Source: Hyphomicrobiales bacterium (GTDB taxonomy: Bacteria; Pseudomonadota; Alphaproteobacteria; Rhizobiales; Xanthobacteraceae). Taken from it: 8,649 nucleotides of DNA. Position 1 is the stretch's first letter. Every line of letters starts with the position of its first letter. The translations under genes and the position numbers were made by a program. This document shows positions 6,175-8,649 of this stretch, one piece after another. Below the pieces are notes generated by a model that saw only the letters and a list, made by a program, of their open reading frames with translations, had not been told where the DNA came from and searched no databases. The DNA lies in assembly GCA_026400425.1 (NCBI GenBank), contig JAPLPC010000102.1:1-8649 (forward strand), written 5' to 3'.

Positions 6175-8265
6175 ATGATGTCCAGTAGCGAAACCAAGTT
6201 TGAGACCGACCCCTTGCCGATCGGCGCGAGCTTGCTGTCCGACGACAACCGGTCGCTGATCTGGCTGCTGGCTTGCACCAGCACGATCGTGTTTGCGAGC
6301 TGCGTGTTCGCGACATCGCTGACCCGCGTCTCCGCTGGCGTTCCGACGATCTGGTTTGCCGATGGCATCGTGATCGCCTACATGATGCGCTCGGCGCTGC
6401 GATGCTGGCCGTGGATTGCCGCGACGACGACCGCCGCCAGCATTGCTGCGGCCCTCGTCGGTGGCGACCGCATCGAAATCGCGGTGGCGCTGTCGCTCTG
6501 CCACAGCATCGAAATCCTTCTCGTCTCGGGACTGCTGCGACGCTGCTGCCCGGATTTCGCGCTGGACCGACCGGTCGATCTGGCGTGGTTCACGCTGATC
6601 GCCATCGTGCTGGGCCCTCTGGTGTCGGCGGCGTTGGCCACCGGGTTCATGACCCTGTGGTCGAACCAGCCCGTCACCGATCTGTTCAGCAACTGGCTGA
6701 TGGCCAATGCGCTGGGCACGCTGTTGATCGCGCCGCTGCTGCTCAGCATCAACCGGACGACGCTGCCCAGCCTGTCGGCGGTGTCCGGCGCCAAGATCAT
6801 GGCGATGCTGCTCGTGAATGTGCTCCTGGTGCTGGCGGTGTTTTCGCAACCGCGATCGCCGCTGCTGTTCTCGCTGTATCCGGCGCTGATCGTCACCGCG
6901 TTCGTCACCGGCCTGTTCGGCTCGGTGGTGTCGCTGCTGGTGATCGCGATCATGACGATCGGGCTCAGCATCGGCAGCTCAGGTCCGCTCTATCTGCCGG
7001 ACTGGTCGATCGCCGAGCGCACGCTGCTGCTGCAGATCTTCCTGGCGACGGCGGTGCTGGTGGCGTTGTCGATGAACTCGGTGCTCGCGCTGCGCGACCG
7101 GTTGAAACGCGATCTGGCGCGCAGTTCGCTGTGTGCCGAAACCGCCAGCCACGCCAAGACGGATTTTCTGGCCTCGATGAGCCACGAGATCCGCACCCCG
7201 CTCACCGGCATCACCGGCTTCGTCGAGCTGTTGCTGAAACGCAGCGACCTGCCGCACGACGTGCGGCGCCAGTTGCAGCGGATCTCCGAAGCCAGCGAGT
7301 CGTTGATGACTGTGGTCAACGACGTGCTCGACTTCTCCAAGATCGAAGCCGGCGCGGTGCGATTGATCCCTGCACCGTTCTCGCCGCACAGCGTGGTGTC
7401 GTGCTGCGTCTCGATCGTCAGCCCGGTGGCGGACCGCAAGGGGCTGGAATTGCGCAGCGAGTTAGCGCCGGACGTCCCTGCATTCGTCCTCGGCGATGAA
7501 GCCAAGCTGCGCCAGGTGCTGCTCAACCTGGTCAACAACGCCGTCAAGTTTTCCGAGACCGGCGCGATCACCATCGCGGTCAGGCGGTCCGCCATCGATC
7601 CCGACAATCTGGTGTTTTCCGTCCAGGATCAGGGCATCGGCATTTCCGACGAGGGCCAGGAACGGCTATTCCAGCGTTTCTCCCAGGTTCATCACGGCGA
7701 TGCGCGCGCCTTCGGCGGCACCGGGCTGGGGCTGGTGATCTGCAAGCGGCTGGTGGAGCTGATGGACGGCTCGATCACGGTCAGCAGCCAGCCGGGTCAG
7801 GGATCGACGTTCAGCTTCACCGTCCGTCTGCGCGAGATCCGCGAGCCACCGCGACCGGTGCCCGTACCGAGACCGGAGATCGCCGCCCGGCGCGGCTGTC
7901 CGATCCTTCTGGTGGAAGATACCGTGATCAATCAGGAGATCGCGTCGGCGATCCTGTCGACCAATGGCTACCAGGTCGATCTGGCCTCGAGCGGCTGGGA
8001 GGCGATCGAAAAAGCGCAGGCGCGGGACTACGCGCTGATCCTGATGGACATCCAGATGCCCGGACTGAGCGGTGTCGATGCGGCGCGCGCCATTCGCGCG
8101 CGTCACGGCGGCCCGCGCAGCAAGATGGTGGCGATGACCGCGAACGTGCTGCCGAGCGACGTGACACGCTATCTGACCAGCAGCTTCGACGCCCATCTCG
8201 GCAAGCCGTTCAAGCAGGCCGACCTGCTCGACCTCGTGCATCGCCTCACCCGGCAGGCGGCGTGA
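6175..8265 (+). CDS. Hybrid sensor histidine kinase: MASE1 membrane sensor, HisKA, HATPase_c, REC
   Basis: A 696-residue protein. Residues about 27-305 hold a multi-pass membrane region with the MASE1-like motif IWFADGIVIAYMM at 59-71; its signal is unknown. HisKA has MSHEIRTPLTGI with phospho-acceptor His337. The ATPase has the N box NLVNNAVKFS (Asn455), G1 DQGIGI (485-490), F box LFQRF (498-502) and G2 GGTGLGL (514-520). A Pro/Arg linker (559-575) leads to a receiver: ILLVED (577-582), phospho-acceptor Asp625 in LMDIQMPG, Thr655 and Lys677 in GKPFK. All catalytic residues are present. The protein should autophosphorylate at the inner membrane and pass phosphate His337 to Asp625 to the Hpt protein encoded just upstream. 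The stop codon of Hpt is part of the Shine-Dalgarno TGAGG (6168-6172). The second ATG at 6178 is spaced better (5 nt) than the first at 6175 (2 nt), so the true start may be 6178. The last 20 bp overlap the convergent kinase gene. Confidence 0.95.
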   Translation: MMSSSETKFETDPLPIGASLLSDDNRSLIWLLACTSTIVFASCVFATSLTRVSAGVPTIWFADGIVIAYMMRSALRCWPWIAATTTAASIAAALVGGDRIEIAVALSLCHSIEILLVSGLLRRCCPDFALDRPVDLAWFTLIAIVLGPLVSAALATGFMTLWSNQPVTDLFSNWLMANALGTLLIAPLLLSINRTTLPSLSAVSGAKIMAMLLVNVLLVLAVFSQPRSPLLFSLYPALIVTAFVTGLFGSVVSLLVIAIMTIGLSIGSSGPLYLPDWSIAERTLLLQIFLATAVLVALSMNSVLALRDRLKRDLARSSLCAETASHAKTDFLASMSHEIRTPLTGITGFVELLLKRSDLPHDVRRQLQRISEASESLMTVVNDVLDFSKIEAGAVRLIPAPFSPHSVVSCCVSIVSPVADRKGLELRSELAPDVPAFVLGDEAKLRQVLLNLVNNAVKFSETGAITIAVRRSAIDPDNLVFSVQDQGIGISDEGQERLFQRFSQVHHGDARAFGGTGLGLVICKRLVELMDGSITVSSQPGQGSTFSFTVRLREIREPPRPVPVPRPEIAARRGCPILLVEDTVINQEIASAILSTNGYQVDLASSGWEAIEKAQARDYALILMDIQMPGLSGVDAARAIRARHGGPRSKMVAMTANVLPSDVTRYLTSSFDAHLGKPFKQADLLDLVHRLTRQAA

Positions 8266-8649
8266 CGCCGACCGTGCCCGGCAGCGCGAGATCCGCGCGC
8301 AGACCACCGATCGGCGCCTGGCCGAGCGTCAGGCTGCCGCCGTAAAGCGCCGCCAGATCCGTGGCCCGGTCGCTGTCGGACAACCCGGCCCCGTCGTCGT
8401 CCACGATGATGCGCAGCACCGGCGACGGATCGTTGCGGCCGTTCTGCTCGATCGCTGCGGTGATGCGGACCTGGCTGTCGGCCCATTTGCAGGCATTGTC
8501 GACGAGGTTGCCGACCATCTCTTCGAGATCCTGCTTCTCGCCGCGAAACCGCGCATCGGGATCGGCCACCAGCGCGATGTCGCGCGCGCGGTGGATCTTC
8601 TCCATGGTCCGGCACAGCGCCGCCAGCGTGGGCGCGACGTCCGTCACCG
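8246..8649 (-). CDS. FeuQ-like sensor histidine kinase, C-terminal part, 5' end off the window, lacking the G2 box
   Basis: 134 codons of the ATPase domain are visible; the sensor and H-box parts lie beyond the right edge. The N box reads EEMVGNLVDNACKWA and G1 reads VDDDGAGLSDSDR. The domain then jumps to ATDLAALYGGSLTLGQAPIG and ends GGLRADLALPGTVGVTPPAG. In related kinases of the FeuQ/PhoQ type, about 25 residues containing R-L-D-E-x-x-P-G-x-G-L-G-L-S-I-V lie between those two pieces. Here that stretch, which forms the ATP lid and G2 box, is absent, while the frame is intact. ATP binding may be weakened, so the kinase could be inactive or act mainly as a phosphatase. In rhizobia feuPQ lies just upstream of cycHJKL; the response regulator would be expected further right. 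The stop lies inside the convergent hybrid kinase gene. The kinase call is firm; FeuQ orthology is likely but not certain. Confidence 0.82.
   Translation of the reverse strand, partial: VTDVAPTLAALCRTMEKIHRARDIALVADPDARFRGEKQDLEEMVGNLVDNACKWADSQVRITAAIEQNGRNDPSPVLRIIVDDDGAGLSDSDRATDLAALYGGSLTLGQAPIGGLRADLALPGTVGVTPPAG

Noticed and set aside
6052..6849. A 265-codon minus-strand open frame opposite the hybrid kinase
   Set aside because: It is Arg/Gln/His-rich and antisense to a clear MASE1 region, which makes it a typical shadow.

Overview
The window looks like chromosomal DNA of a GC-rich alphaproteobacterium of the order Hyphomicrobiales. The best fit is the Bradyrhizobium/Rhodopseudomonas group. 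The reasons are the codon usage, a CcmI (CycH) start and a FeuQ-like kinase end of the kind seen in rhizobia, an alphaproteobacterial chemoreceptor, and an EcfG-type promoter (GGAAC-N16-CGTT). No tRNA, rRNA, transposase, CRISPR array or phage gene was found. The genus assignment is inference from sequence character alone.

Layout. At the left edge, on the minus strand, lies the first part of ccmI/cycH (cytochrome c maturation). Its ATG shares one base with the stop codon of a 690-residue methyl-accepting chemotaxis protein (MCP), also on the minus strand. Upstream of the MCP is an AT-richer leader with a cluster of TGATA repeats, then a 459-residue minus-strand protein with no recognised family. 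A divergent intergenic region follows; it holds a CtrA-like box and a clear EcfG promoter that drives a 51-residue single-pass membrane protein (plus strand). A minus-strand lipoprotein of the 17-kDa surface-antigen type converges on that small gene. After about 650 bp without a convincing gene come two plus-strand genes 4 nt apart: a single-domain Hpt phosphotransfer protein and a MASE1 hybrid sensor kinase (HisKA-HATPase-REC). The hybrid kinase runs 20 bp into the 3' end of a convergent minus-strand sensor kinase that leaves the window at the right.

How the parts work together. The Hpt protein and hybrid kinase carry three of the four phosphosites of a His-Asp-His-Asp relay: H337 and D625 of the kinase, then H88 of Hpt. 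The final response regulator is not in the window. The kinase at the right edge resembles FeuQ but lacks the G2 (GLGL) segment of its ATP lid. In Rhizobium leguminosarum feuPQ lies immediately upstream of cycHJKL. Here a FeuQ-like end and a cycH start lie about 8 kb apart in the same orientation, so the block between them (MCP, orphan protein, stress-type small protein, lipoprotein, phosphorelay) may be an insertion that split this linkage. That is a hypothesis. Nothing here amounts to an obviously new defence or mobile system; the most unusual points are the trimmed kinase, the split locus, the Hpt/MASE1 pair and the EcfG-driven small protein.
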